The translations under genes and the position numbers were made by a program. DNA of 64,000 nucleotides from Pseudobdellovibrionaceae bacterium. Lineage in GTDB: Bacteria > Bdellovibrionota > Bdellovibrionia > Bdellovibrionales > Bdellovibrionaceae. The stretch is from NCBI GenBank assembly GCA_016785955.1, contig JAEUWH010000082.1, positions 1-64,000 on the forward strand, written 5' to 3'. Below the pieces are notes generated by a model, which saw only the letters and a list, made by a program, of their open reading frames with translations, was not told where the DNA came from and made no database searches. Shown in pieces: positions 26,765-34,705 of the stretch; position 1 is the first letter of the stretch; each line of letters begins with the position of its first letter.

Positions 26765-27730
26765 ATGTTAAGTCGTTGTTTGCTGGGTCTTTTGATTCTT
26801 GCCAGTATACAATGTACCAACCAGCAAGCCTCGGTTTCAAATAAACCTGTATTGAAAGTAAATGAAAACGTCATGTCCGTGAAAGAGTTTGCCAACAAGT
26901 TGGCGATGCGTCTGCGCGAATTAGATTCTTTAGCGGCCAAGGATCCAAACGTTAACTCTCGGGTAAAAGATGAAATTATTAATTCATTTATTGTTCGTAG
27001 CTTGATGATTGACTGGGCGTTGAAACGTAAAATATCTGTGACCGATTCCGAAACAGAAGCGGAAACAACACGGATTCGCGCCCTTTACCCTGACGATTTG
27101 GCCTTTCGGCGAATGTTGGCTGAAGAAAGCACATCGTTTGCGGACTGGCAAGCCAACTTGAAATTGAATCTTTTGGAAAAAAAAGTTTCTGCTGAAATAA
27201 ACAAAGGGGTTGTGCCTCCAACCGATGAGGAAATCCGTGTGTACTATGTGGAAAACAAAGTAAGCTTTCGCAAAAAAGAACGCGTCTATGTACAGCAAAT
27301 TGTACTTAAAGATCAAGCCCGCGCAGAATACATCAAGCAAGAACTCAAGAAACAATCTTTTGACGTACTTGCTAAAAAATATTCGATTGCCCCCGAGTCA
27401 ACAAATGGGGGGATTGTGGGTTGGATCGAAAAAGACACCGTTGATTTTTTTTCGCCTATTTTCAAATGGCCGTTAAATCAAGTCGGCGAAATTTTGACGT
27501 CTCCTTTTGGTGTGCATGTCGTTAAAATCACTAAGCGTGAACCTGAACGCATTCCCTCGCTGGAAGAAGAAAAGCCAAAAATCAAAAGAAGAATCGTTGA
27601 ACTCAAAGAAAAATCAGCCTATGTTTCATGGATAGACAAAGAACTGCGCAGTAGCTCGGTTTTCAAGGATGCAGATTTGATATCCAGTCTAAAAATAGAA
27701 ACACGAGGCAGCCAAAATGAGAAACTTTAG
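26765..27730 (+). CDS. Lipoprotein PpiC-type peptidyl-prolyl isomerase
   Basis: The second parvulin-family gene of the cluster. The ATG at 26765 gives a signal ending in LASIQC, so it should be lipid-anchored. A SurA-N-like helical domain covers about residues 35-150 and a parvulin domain about 165-270 (VYVQQIVLKDQARAEYI ... LAKKYSIAPESTNGGIVGWI ... GVHVVKI). It follows the first PpiC gene by 4 bp and overlaps the third by 14 bp. The domain is diverged, so catalytic activity is uncertain. Confidence 0.82.
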   Translation: MLSRCLLGLLILASIQCTNQQASVSNKPVLKVNENVMSVKEFANKLAMRLRELDSLAAKDPNVNSRVKDEIINSFIVRSLMIDWALKRKISVTDSETEAETTRIRALYPDDLAFRRMLAEESTSFADWQANLKLNLLEKKVSAEINKGVVPPTDEEIRVYYVENKVSFRKKERVYVQQIVLKDQARAEYIKQELKKQSFDVLAKKYSIAPESTNGGIVGWIEKDTVDFFSPIFKWPLNQVGEILTSPFGVHVVKITKREPERIPSLEEEKPKIKRRIVELKEKSAYVSWIDKELRSSSVFKDADLISSLKIETRGSQNEKL

Positions 27731-28691
27731 TTTCCTAATTTTTTCAATCTCTCTGATGCTTTCATTCACCTCAGGGGCCGAACTTGTAGACCGCATTGTC
27801 GCCGTCGTAAACTCTGAAATCGTTCTTAAATCTGATTTTCAAAATTTAAAAACCAAGCTGAGTGGTTCTTCGATGATTGATGAATCATTGTTGGACAATA
27901 CCGATATCGATTCTCTGGCTAAAGACAGAAATGCGCAATTGAACTACTTGATTAACGAGAAACTTTTAGATTCCGAAGTCAAACGATTGAATCTTTCTGT
28001 AACGATGGACCGTGTGCAGCTGGAAATTAAGGAGATGGCGAAGAGGAATAATATTTCTTCAGAGGAAGTTCTGGCCGCCGTTAAGGCTCAGGGTATGGAT
28101 GTAGCCGAGTATCAGGATTTTTTGAAAAATCGTATTGAACGTCAAAATCTTTTAGAACAAGAGATTATTTCCAAAATTCGCGTGACCGAAGAGGATGCTT
28201 TTTCAGAATATCTAAAGAAAAACCCAACGTCCAAAAATGCCGTTTCAGAATACAAAATTGCGCAGATTCTTTTTCGTGTAAAAAAGGACGCCACTCCAGA
28301 TTCAGTATTGTTAAAAGCACAAGGTGTTTATAATCGCCTAAAGCGTGGCGAAAAATTTGACGACTTAGCAGAGCAGAACAGCGAGGATCCAAATTTTTCA
28401 CCAGGCGGATTGCTAGGTACTTTTAAGTCGGGAGAATTTTCTAAAGAAATTGAAGAGGCTATTAAAAAAATTGAAGTCGGCGATGTCACCTCGGTGGTTC
28501 ACACTCGCCAAGGATTTCATATTTTTAAATTGCTAGATTCCAAAATGATTAAAGATCCTCATTTTGAAAAGCAAAAGCCGGCGATTACGGCTCAACTTGT
28601 GGAAAAAAACTTCAAGCGTCAGTTAAAAATTTGGCTTCAGTCTAAGCGCGATGAATCTTTTCTGAAAATAAATGATACGGAAAAAAAATAG
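27717..28691 (+). CDS. surA: SurA-like periplasmic chaperone (PpiC domain)
   Basis: A 324-residue exported protein that fits SurA, which escorts outer-membrane proteins. A signal peptide (…LMLSFTSGA) precedes the SurA-N motif ELVDRIVAVVNSEIVLKSDF, a helical chaperone region, and one parvulin domain (YKIAQILFRV ... FDDLAEQNSEDPNFSPGGLLGTF ... QGFHIFKLL). E. coli SurA has two parvulin domains; here there is one, and the neighbouring genes may fill that role. It overlaps pdxA by 20 bp, echoing the surA-pdxA order of enterobacteria. Confidence 0.87.
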   Translation: MRNFSFLIFSISLMLSFTSGAELVDRIVAVVNSEIVLKSDFQNLKTKLSGSSMIDESLLDNTDIDSLAKDRNAQLNYLINEKLLDSEVKRLNLSVTMDRVQLEIKEMAKRNNISSEEVLAAVKAQGMDVAEYQDFLKNRIERQNLLEQEIISKIRVTEEDAFSEYLKKNPTSKNAVSEYKIAQILFRVKKDATPDSVLLKAQGVYNRLKRGEKFDDLAEQNSEDPNFSPGGLLGTFKSGEFSKEIEEAIKKIEVGDVTSVVHTRQGFHIFKLLDSKMIKDPHFEKQKPAITAQLVEKNFKRQLKIWLQSKRDESFLKINDTEKK

Positions 28692-29661
28692 AAAATCCTT
28701 ATTGATTACGTCTGGTGATCCTGACGGTATCGGATTTGAAGTCGCCACGAAAGCACTTTGCTCGTTGGCTTTAAAATTTTTCAAAGAGAACAAGGTCTTC
28801 TTGTTTGCCACGCCTCTTGCAAACGCAAACTATATTAAAAAATTGCGACGCCAATTTGATTTGGTTGTAATATGGACGACTTCAAAAAACTTTTCCACAT
28901 TACAACCAGCTTTTTCAACATCCAAAAAGCCACAATTGTTTCTAGTGATGGCCTCAGACTCGCCGGCTGATTGGATATATAATCTTTCACATATATGTTT
29001 GAGAGAGCCTCATGCAGTCGCCCTTATCACTGGCCCCTTGTCAAAGACGCTGATCCGTGCGGCGGGGTACAAAGCCATTGGTCATACTGAAATTTTGGGT
29101 CAGGTGACAAAAACTAAAGATTTGTACATGGGTTTTGTCGGTCGGTATTTTAATGTAGTGTTATTGACTGGGCATGTGCCACTGGCCAAAGTTTCTCGAA
29201 CATTAAAAAAAATAAACTGGCCGCATCTGGTGCGTATTACGCAAGACTTTGCACTGCGACTGTCGGGCGGTAAAAAACCACTTGCTTTGATTGCAGTAAA
29301 TCCTCACGCGGGCGAGAAGGGAATGATTTCAGGTGGCGAGGAGCAATTTCTAGAACGTAAAATTAAATTATACAAAGGCACTGCGATTGGACCATTGGTG
29401 CCTGACGCTGCCTTTTTGAAGGCCAATTGGTCACGTTACAGCGCCTACCTTTGTACATACCACGATCAAGGTTTAATCCCGTTTAAAGCCATTCATGGCC
29501 AAGATTCGGGAGTACATGTTACCCTTGGGCTGCCATTTATACGAACGAGTGTGGATCACGGAACGGCCAAAGAAATTTTCGGTAAGAATATTGCAAACCC
29601 AAATTCAATGCGGGAAGCAATATTGCTGGCATCACGGCTTTTAAGCAGACCAAGAGTGTAG
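28672..29661 (+). CDS. pdxA: 4-hydroxythreonine-4-phosphate dehydrogenase
   Basis: PdxA oxidises 4-phosphohydroxy-L-threonine in the DXP-dependent pyridoxal phosphate pathway. The 329-residue product has SGDPDGIGFEV near the start, TGPLSKT, the metal-binding His in GHTEIL, LAKVSRTL, NPHAGEKGMISGGEE, CTYHDQGLIPFKAI and TSVDHGTA. All family landmarks are present. It overlaps the SurA-like gene by 20 bp, so translation is coupled. Confidence 0.94.
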   Translation: MIRKKNRKSLLITSGDPDGIGFEVATKALCSLALKFFKENKVFLFATPLANANYIKKLRRQFDLVVIWTTSKNFSTLQPAFSTSKKPQLFLVMASDSPADWIYNLSHICLREPHAVALITGPLSKTLIRAAGYKAIGHTEILGQVTKTKDLYMGFVGRYFNVVLLTGHVPLAKVSRTLKKINWPHLVRITQDFALRLSGGKKPLALIAVNPHAGEKGMISGGEEQFLERKIKLYKGTAIGPLVPDAAFLKANWSRYSAYLCTYHDQGLIPFKAIHGQDSGVHVTLGLPFIRTSVDHGTAKEIFGKNIANPNSMREAILLASRLLSRPRV

Positions 29662-29777
29662 TCCTTGTAATAACACTTGTTCCACTCTGAATGCTTTTTC
29701 CACATTGTCTTAAGAAATTGACTGAAAAGAACATTAATTCTATTGTCAGAGTTTCTCTATTTTTTAAGGGGGTTCCC

Positions 29778-31142
29778 GTGTACCAAAACGTAATTTTCCG
29801 AGAATACGACATTCGCGGTGTTTATAACAAAGAATTCGACAAGGACTTTGCTTACCTTTTAGGTAAGGCATTTTCTTCTTATCTGGCTCAACGCCTAAAT
29901 AAAAAAGATCTTACTATAACTATCGGACATGATGCGCGTTTATCATGTCCAGAAATCAAGGCGGCATTGACAAAAGGTTTTACTGAATCGGGCGTAAATG
30001 TAAAACATTTAGGTTTGGTGACGACACCGGTTTGTTATTTTTCAACATTTGAAATTCCCGGGGTTGACGGCGCTGTTCAGATTACAGGCTCTCATAACCC
30101 TCCCGAGTACAACGGTTTTAAAATTTCATTTGGCAAAAGCACAATTTTTGGCGAAGAAATTCAAAAACTGCGCATGATTATCGAGAAAAAAGATTTCATT
30201 TCTGGGGCCGGCACAGAATCGAATTACGATATTTATCCACAGTACTATGCTCGTTATAAAAAAGAATTCGGTACTATAAAGCCTGTAAACGTCGTTCTTG
30301 ATTGTGGAAATGGAGCCGGCGGTTCTGTTGTTCGCGGACTATTCAACGCTGTTGGTTTAGATCCAATTATTTTATTCGAAAAACCAGATGGCACGTTCCC
30401 TAATCATCATCCAGATCCCACTGTGGAAAAAAACTTGAAAGATTTGAAAGCAGAAGTTTTAAGAACCGGAGCTGTATGCGGTATTGGCTTTGACGGGGAT
30501 GCTGATCGTATAGGTGTTGTGGATCATACGGGTCGTATGATTTATGGTGACGAGCTAATGGTAATCATTGCGCGCTCGATCTTGGAAACTTCTAAGGGTG
30601 CAAAGATCATTGGCGATGTAAAATGCAGTGATCGTCTTTACGATGATATTGCAAAACACGGCGGAGTACCCGTAATGTGGAAAACTGGTCATAGCCTGGT
30701 AAAAGAGAAAATCAAAACAGAGAAATCCCCCTTCGGTGGCGAGATGAGCGGTCATATTTTCTTTGCGGATCGTAACTATGGATATGACGATGCTCCCTAT
30801 GCAGCCGTTCGTTTAGTTGAGATCATTGCAAAGACAGGAAAAACTATCCCACAGCTGCTTGCGGGTTTGCCCGAGGCGTTTAACACTCCAGAAATTCGTG
30901 TTGATACCACTGAAGAGAAAAAAGTTCTTATCGTGGAGAAGATGAAGGAAGCATTTTCTCAGGGTGGCGACTACAAAGTAAATCTGACGGATGGAATTCG
31001 TATTTCTTTTCCTTACGGTTGGGCTCTGTGCCGATCCTCAAATACTCAGCCGGTCTTGGTTCTAAGATATGAATCTTCGACTCAAGAGGGTCTAGCTAAG
31101 ATCAAAAACCAAGTCGAAGCCGTGGTGAACAAGTACTTATAA
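29778..31142 (+). CDS. Phosphomannomutase/phosphoglucomutase
   Basis: An alpha-D-phosphohexomutase that moves phosphate between C1 and C6 of hexoses for surface polysaccharide or LPS precursors. The protein starts FREYDIRGVYNKE. It has the phosphoserine loop TGSHNPPEYNGFK, the magnesium loop GFDGDADRIGVVD, the sugar loop GGEMSGHIFF and the C-terminal phosphate-binding RYESS. I prefer the GTG at 29778, with AAGGGGG upstream (454 residues), over an earlier frame extension at 29691. ManB/AlgC and GlmM/Pgm uses cannot be separated, but the long form fits AlgC-type PMM/PGM. Confidence 0.9.
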   Translation: MYQNVIFREYDIRGVYNKEFDKDFAYLLGKAFSSYLAQRLNKKDLTITIGHDARLSCPEIKAALTKGFTESGVNVKHLGLVTTPVCYFSTFEIPGVDGAVQITGSHNPPEYNGFKISFGKSTIFGEEIQKLRMIIEKKDFISGAGTESNYDIYPQYYARYKKEFGTIKPVNVVLDCGNGAGGSVVRGLFNAVGLDPIILFEKPDGTFPNHHPDPTVEKNLKDLKAEVLRTGAVCGIGFDGDADRIGVVDHTGRMIYGDELMVIIARSILETSKGAKIIGDVKCSDRLYDDIAKHGGVPVMWKTGHSLVKEKIKTEKSPFGGEMSGHIFFADRNYGYDDAPYAAVRLVEIIAKTGKTIPQLLAGLPEAFNTPEIRVDTTEEKKVLIVEKMKEAFSQGGDYKVNLTDGIRISFPYGWALCRSSNTQPVLVLRYESSTQEGLAKIKNQVEAVVNKYL

Positions 31143-31260
31143 TTTCTCTGTTCAGAGCACAAAGTAGGTAGAAATACAAAGCCCTTGAAATGATTTTTAT
31201 TGCCAAAAATTTTGACGATTTGTTGATAATAAAAAAGCACTTCGAGGGTTTTCTATTTGG

Positions 31261-31293
31261 ACACAATCAGAGCGTCATGTTTTAGGATTGTGT
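31261..31293. repeat. 8-bp inverted repeat in the gap after the hexomutase gene
   Basis: ACACAATC (31261-31268) and GATTGTGT (31286-31293) form a perfect inverted repeat with a 17-base loop. It is not followed by a T-run, so it is not a simple terminator. It could be a protein site or an RNA hairpin. The rest of the 31143-31366 gap shows nothing clear. Confidence 0.3.
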
Positions 31294-31366
31294 TATGCCA
31301 ACTAGACATTTACGGCGAGTTAACTTTAATTTTTAAAATTTTCTTATTTTTGAATTATCATCTTCG

Positions 31367-31963
31367 CTATCGTCGTGAAACCAGCTGCTGAAGACGTTTT
31401 TTAACCAGAGGCCATTCTGAATCAACGATGCTATAGAATTTGTAATTGCGAACTCGTCCATCTGGTAGAATACGTTCATTTCTTAAATAGCCGCCATAGA
31501 CGGCGCCGATGCGCTCGATGGCTTTTTCAGAAATTAAGTTATCCTCATCGACCCGAAATGAAACTCGTACACAATTCATTTTCTCAAATGCCTCTGCCAG
31601 CATGGCTAACTTAGTCGCTGTGTTTACTACGGTTCTACGAAAGCGGGAAGCAATATTGGTCGAACCAATTTCCAAATGACGATTCTCTGAGTCCATCTTC
31701 AAATAGAAACTCATTCCCGCAATCTGTTTTGTCTTTTTATCGCGAATCAAAAACCCCATTCCAATTTCAGCGTCGAGGTATTTTTCAGAATTTTTGATTT
31801 CTTCGAAAAATGCTTCACGTGTATTAAGACCGAACATAACCGAGTACCAACCCAAAGGATCGGGAATCATTGCTTCGCAAATTGCGTCCAGCTGACTGTC
31901 ATTTAGGGGCTCTAACAAGACGATTTCATTTTGTATAATCCGAAGAGAAAAATCTAAGGCCAT
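31367..31963 (-). CDS. GNAT family N-acetyltransferase
   Basis: A 198-residue cytoplasmic acetyltransferase of the RimJ/RimL-like branch: MGFLIRDKKTKQIAGMSFYL (strand 4), IGSTNIASRFRRTVVNTATKLAMLAEAFEKMNCVRVSF (CoA loop and helix region), then DEDNLISEKAIERIGAVYGGYLRNERILPDGRVRNYKFYSI. This last block is typical of acyl-CoA acceptors that modify protein or small-molecule amines. It stands alone, separated from atpE by a terminator. Substrate unknown. Confidence 0.85.
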   Translation of the reverse strand: MALDFSLRIIQNEIVLLEPLNDSQLDAICEAMIPDPLGWYSVMFGLNTREAFFEEIKNSEKYLDAEIGMGFLIRDKKTKQIAGMSFYLKMDSENRHLEIGSTNIASRFRRTVVNTATKLAMLAEAFEKMNCVRVSFRVDEDNLISEKAIERIGAVYGGYLRNERILPDGRVRNYKFYSIVDSEWPLVKKRLQQLVSRR

Positions 31964-32011
31964 AGATTTAAAGATTCTCTCATTTTACCGTGATGGGGTA
32001 GGCAAAAATAA

Positions 32012-32035
32012 AAAAGGAACCCGAAGGTTCCTTTT
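32012..32035 (-). terminator. Terminator after atpE
   Basis: A perfect 10-bp stem, AAAAGGAACC with GGTTCCTTTT, closes on a UUCG tetraloop when read on the minus strand. A T-rich run follows. It lies about 30 bp after the atpE stop and ends the gyrA-atp minus-strand unit. Confidence 0.85.
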
Positions 32036-32064
32036 CAAAATCAATTTCCTTTTGGAAATTCAAA

Positions 32065-32394
32065 TTATAACAAACCACCCAATTTAACGAATGCAACTAG
32101 GAAACCAAGGATCACTAGTGATTCGATAAGTGCTAGAGAAAGCAACATTGGAGTGAAGATCTTGTCCTGAGCCGCTGGATTTCTAGCGATACCTTCAAGA
32201 GCCGCAGAAGCTGCTTTACCTTGTCCAAGAGTTCCACCAAGAACCGCAATACCCATACAAAGAGCCGCACCAATTGCAAACCAGCCTTTGTTTGTATCAA
32301 CTGCGCCAGTGGCTGCTGCGTGAGTTGCTGCTTCTTGAGCAAATACAGATACTGAAGCCAACATTGTTACTACTACTGCTACTAACTTTTTCAT
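32065..32394 (-). CDS. atpE: ATP synthase F0 subunit c
   Basis: The ion-carrying ring subunit. The product is 109 residues, longer than the usual 75-90, because it starts with a signal-peptide-like segment (MKKLVAVVVTMLASVSVFAQ) that is probably cleaved. Two hairpin helices follow: GAALCMGIAVLGGTLGQGKAA and LLSLALIESLVILGFLVAF, joined by the ARNPAA loop. The ion-binding Glu is in LIES. The Gln in GQGKAA and the Ser after the Glu are residues also found in Na+-binding rings, but this pattern is common in delta-proteobacteria and does not by itself prove Na+ use. It follows atpB. Confidence 0.94.
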   Translation of the reverse strand: MKKLVAVVVTMLASVSVFAQEAATHAAATGAVDTNKGWFAIGAALCMGIAVLGGTLGQGKAASAALEGIARNPAAQDKIFTPMLLSLALIESLVILGFLVAFVKLGGLL

Positions 32395-32453
32395 TTTATC
32401 TCCTTAAGAAATAGTTAATTTAATTTTTAATTATAATTTCAATTTTCTTTCTA

Positions 32454-33140
32454 TTAATGGTCAGACGCTTGAGCTAAAGCAATATAAACCATTGATAATA
32501 AAGTAAATACGAAAGCTTGAATAAAACAAACGATCAAACCCAAGATATAGAACGGAATCGGAATCAAAATTGGGTAGGGAACGATGTTCAAGAACACTGA
32601 CAATACCGTGTGATCACCCGTCATAACATTTGAAAGACGTAAACCCAAAGTAAGAGGGCGAATAAAATGCGCAACAAGCTCGATCAGTAACATCAATGGA
32701 GCCAACCACCAAATAGGACCAAGAAAGTGTGCAAAATAATGAGACCCACCTTCTTTAGCACCCACAAAATTATATGACAGAAAAGAAAATACCCCAAAAG
32801 CAAAGGCCGTATTGATATTTTCAGTAGCCGGTGTCATTCCAGGAATGACACCAATTAAGTTATTTAAAAAAATAAAACCAAACAAAGCTGCAAAATATGG
32901 AACGTATTTATGACCGTTATGACCAATTATCGACGTCGCTAATTTACTAATAAACTCCACATTGACTTCAAACAAGCCACGAAGAGAAAATTTTCCCGCA
33001 GGCACCAATGCTTGCTCGCCAGTTCCCAATTGTTTTTTTGCGATTAATCCCAAACCAAGAGCCGTAACACTGGCGATACCCAGAGTGGCGATGTGAGCGT
33101 TTTCGTGACCAACTACAAACTGTGTCCAGTTGAATGACAT
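32454..33140 (-). CDS. atpB: ATP synthase F0 subunit a
   Basis: The stator channel subunit. The 228-residue product has five to six hydrophobic helices. The essential Arg of helix 4 is in RPLTLGLRLSNVMTGDH, and the last helices are rich in Phe/Leu/Ile. The ATG at 33140 has AGAGG upstream; a TTG three bases earlier is unlikely. It follows the atpI-like gene closely and precedes atpE by 59 bp. Part of its sequence (32583-32604) recurs at 33631-33652. Confidence 0.94.
   Translation of the reverse strand: MSFNWTQFVVGHENAHIATLGIASVTALGLGLIAKKQLGTGEQALVPAGKFSLRGLFEVNVEFISKLATSIIGHNGHKYVPYFAALFGFIFLNNLIGVIPGMTPATENINTAFAFGVFSFLSYNFVGAKEGGSHYFAHFLGPIWWLAPLMLLIELVAHFIRPLTLGLRLSNVMTGDHTVLSVFLNIVPYPILIPIPFYILGLIVCFIQAFVFTLLSMVYIALAQASDH
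32583..32604. repeat. 22-bp exact repeat, copy inside atpB
   Basis: The 22 bases starting GATGTTCAAG and ending CTGACAAT (encoding SVFLNI on the minus strand) are found identically at 33631-33652, in the gap after atpZ. The flanks differ, so only this short segment is shared. Confidence 0.6.
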
Positions 33141-33149
33141 CAATTTCCT

Positions 33150-33551
33150 CTACTTTTGTGAGTTAGAACTTCGAATTAATTTTTCTAAAACTCCACCAAG
33201 AAACAATGCTAGTGGATTAATCAGTATCCCAAGGACGAACATATTTGAATCTATCCATCGCACATGTGGTATCTGAGAGAATATTAAAATCAAAATTCCG
33301 TATTTAATTACAACAACACTCACAGAAGGGGCAACTCTTTTTTTATAAAAAATGAACAGCCAAACTAGTGCCAGAACCCACAAATTAACTAATGAAATAG
33401 TACTTCCCAAACTAATCGATACCCAATGTTCTGGCCACAGAACTCCCCCCACAAAGGTGAGCAAAATTTGAGTGCCGGTTATAAAGAGAAGCGTTCGCAA
33501 CGAGGACATCCCGATGTTGTTTACCTCAGTTTTTAGTTTTTTCCAAGTCAT
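33150..33551 (-). CDS. ATP synthase I-like small membrane protein
   Basis: A 133-residue protein with four hydrophobic segments, lying just before atpB. This fits the AtpI (ATP synthase protein I) position and topology, and the AtpI family helps assemble the c-ring or bring in Mg2+. The residues are poorly conserved, so the call rests on position, size and membrane pattern. It is 9 bp upstream of the atpB ATG and 150 bp after the atpZ-like gene. Confidence 0.6.
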   Translation of the reverse strand: MTWKKLKTEVNNIGMSSLRTLLFITGTQILLTFVGGVLWPEHWVSISLGSTISLVNLWVLALVWLFIFYKKRVAPSVSVVVIKYGILILIFSQIPHVRWIDSNMFVLGILINPLALFLGGVLEKLIRSSNSQK

Positions 33552-33630
33552 TTCAATGTTTTACGTTAATAATAAGCCACGGCAAATCAAGTTCGAATGG
33601 CTCCCTTTTGCCATCTCAGTTTCAACTATT

Positions 33631-33652
33631 GATGTTCAAGAACACTGACAAT
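33631..33652. repeat. 22-bp exact repeat, copy in the atpZ-atpI gap
   Basis: An exact copy of atpB bases 32583-32604, about 1 kb away, in the otherwise gene-poor gap 33552-33701. It may be a remnant of a small duplication. Confidence 0.6.
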
Positions 33653-33701
33653 TTGGTATTTTTTTTATCCTCAACCAGGCGCTGTGTCTTGTGGAAAATT
33701 T

Positions 33702-33902
33702 TTATGATTTTTTCTTTTGTGCGTTTTTTAGCATAAAAACCAACTGAACCATCCAGCCAACCAAGGAAAGCAAGATCAACCCCGCCACCCAAAGCCCTTT
33801 TGTCGGCCATTGAGTCTCTAAGGCTTCACCCGCATATACGCTGACAACAATAAGCCCCACCAGCTCAAATCCGGCCCCCGCAAAGACAATATACTTATTC
33901 AT
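33702..33902 (-). CDS. AtpZ/AtpI-like two-helix membrane protein
   Basis: A 66-residue protein with two transmembrane helices (IVFAGAGFELVGLIVVSVYAG and LWVAGLILLSLVGWMVQLVFML) and a basic tail. This is the form of the F0F1-associated AtpZ (DUF, 'gene 1 protein') family, which pairs with AtpI. It overlaps the upstream TPR lipoprotein by 4 bp (ATGA) and heads the F0 gene run. The short length makes the assignment moderate. Confidence 0.6.
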   Translation of the reverse strand: MNKYIVFAGAGFELVGLIVVSVYAGEALETQWPTKGLWVAGLILLSLVGWMVQLVFMLKNAQKKKS

Positions 33903-34699
33903 TTTCTATGTAGTCCTTTCGCCCCCGGCTGGTTTTTAATACGTTCGTTGATTCTTTTGATTCGAAGTTCGATGTACTCGGGTGGACTATACTTGTTTTT
34001 CAAAGCTTCAAGAATTTTAATAGCTTCTTTATATTGAAAATTTTCTTCATAGCAAACCGTCAAGGTTAAAGGCACGTTTTCTTTTTCTGATTTCTCTGGG
34101 AACCGCTTCAGCAAGTCGTTAAAAATAAAAATAGCTTTTTGAAAAGACTTTTGCGCGACAAAAATATTTCCTTGCAATAAAACCGTATCGAATAAAACAT
34201 CGTCCGTGATTTTCAATCGCACTATTTCGCCTATCTCACTAAGCGCTTGGTTAAATTGATTCAGATAATAGTTTGCGCGCGCGATCGCCAGTTTATATGT
34301 CGCGATTTCAAAATCTTTGTCGGACATTTGTAACAATTTATAAAATTCGATAATTGCCTGCGGATAATTTTGAAGACTATCAAAAAAAAGATAGGCTATT
34401 TCTTTTTGCGATTTATTCCGCTCTTCTGGGCTGTCGGAATACAAGACCATATGCCGGTAAAAACGAATCGCCGTCGTAAAATCCTTTGCCAAATAATGAC
34501 TTACGCGAGCCGCTTCCCGAGCAGATTTCATGGCCCAAGACGATTCCGGAGCAACCTTTATGGAATTATCAAAATGAACAATGGCTTCCTTGAACTCACT
34601 CGTCGACACTTTATTTTCGCCCCGCTGAAATTCTTTTTTTTCAGGGGGCGAACAGCTTGTTAAGACAAAGATCAGAACAAAAAGGATAAATTTAAACAT
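33899..34699 (-). CDS. TPR lipoprotein
   Basis: A 266-residue lipoprotein: a hydrophobic leader with lipobox LTSC, then helical repeats (EAIVHFDNSIKVAPESSWAMKSAREA, YPQAIIEFYKLLQ, NQALSEIGEIVRL, FQKAIFIFNDLLKRFPEK) of the tetratricopeptide type. It may scaffold envelope proteins, similar to YbgF/BamD-type repeats. It lies 6 bp after gyrA and overlaps the atpZ-like gene by 4 bp, linking gyrase and ATP-synthase genes in one run. Confidence 0.75.
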   Translation of the reverse strand: MFKFILFVLIFVLTSCSPPEKKEFQRGENKVSTSEFKEAIVHFDNSIKVAPESSWAMKSAREAARVSHYLAKDFTTAIRFYRHMVLYSDSPEERNKSQKEIAYLFFDSLQNYPQAIIEFYKLLQMSDKDFEIATYKLAIARANYYLNQFNQALSEIGEIVRLKITDDVLFDTVLLQGNIFVAQKSFQKAIFIFNDLLKRFPEKSEKENVPLTLTVCYEENFQYKEAIKILEALKNKYSPPEYIELRIKRINERIKNQPGAKGLHRK

Positions 34700-34705
34700 T
34701 AATAA

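Noticed and set aside
33622-33810. A short open frame overlapping the atpZ-like gene in another frame
   Set aside because: It has no ribosome-binding site and no recognisable protein; the atpZ-like frame has two clear membrane helices and a 4-bp overlap with its neighbour.
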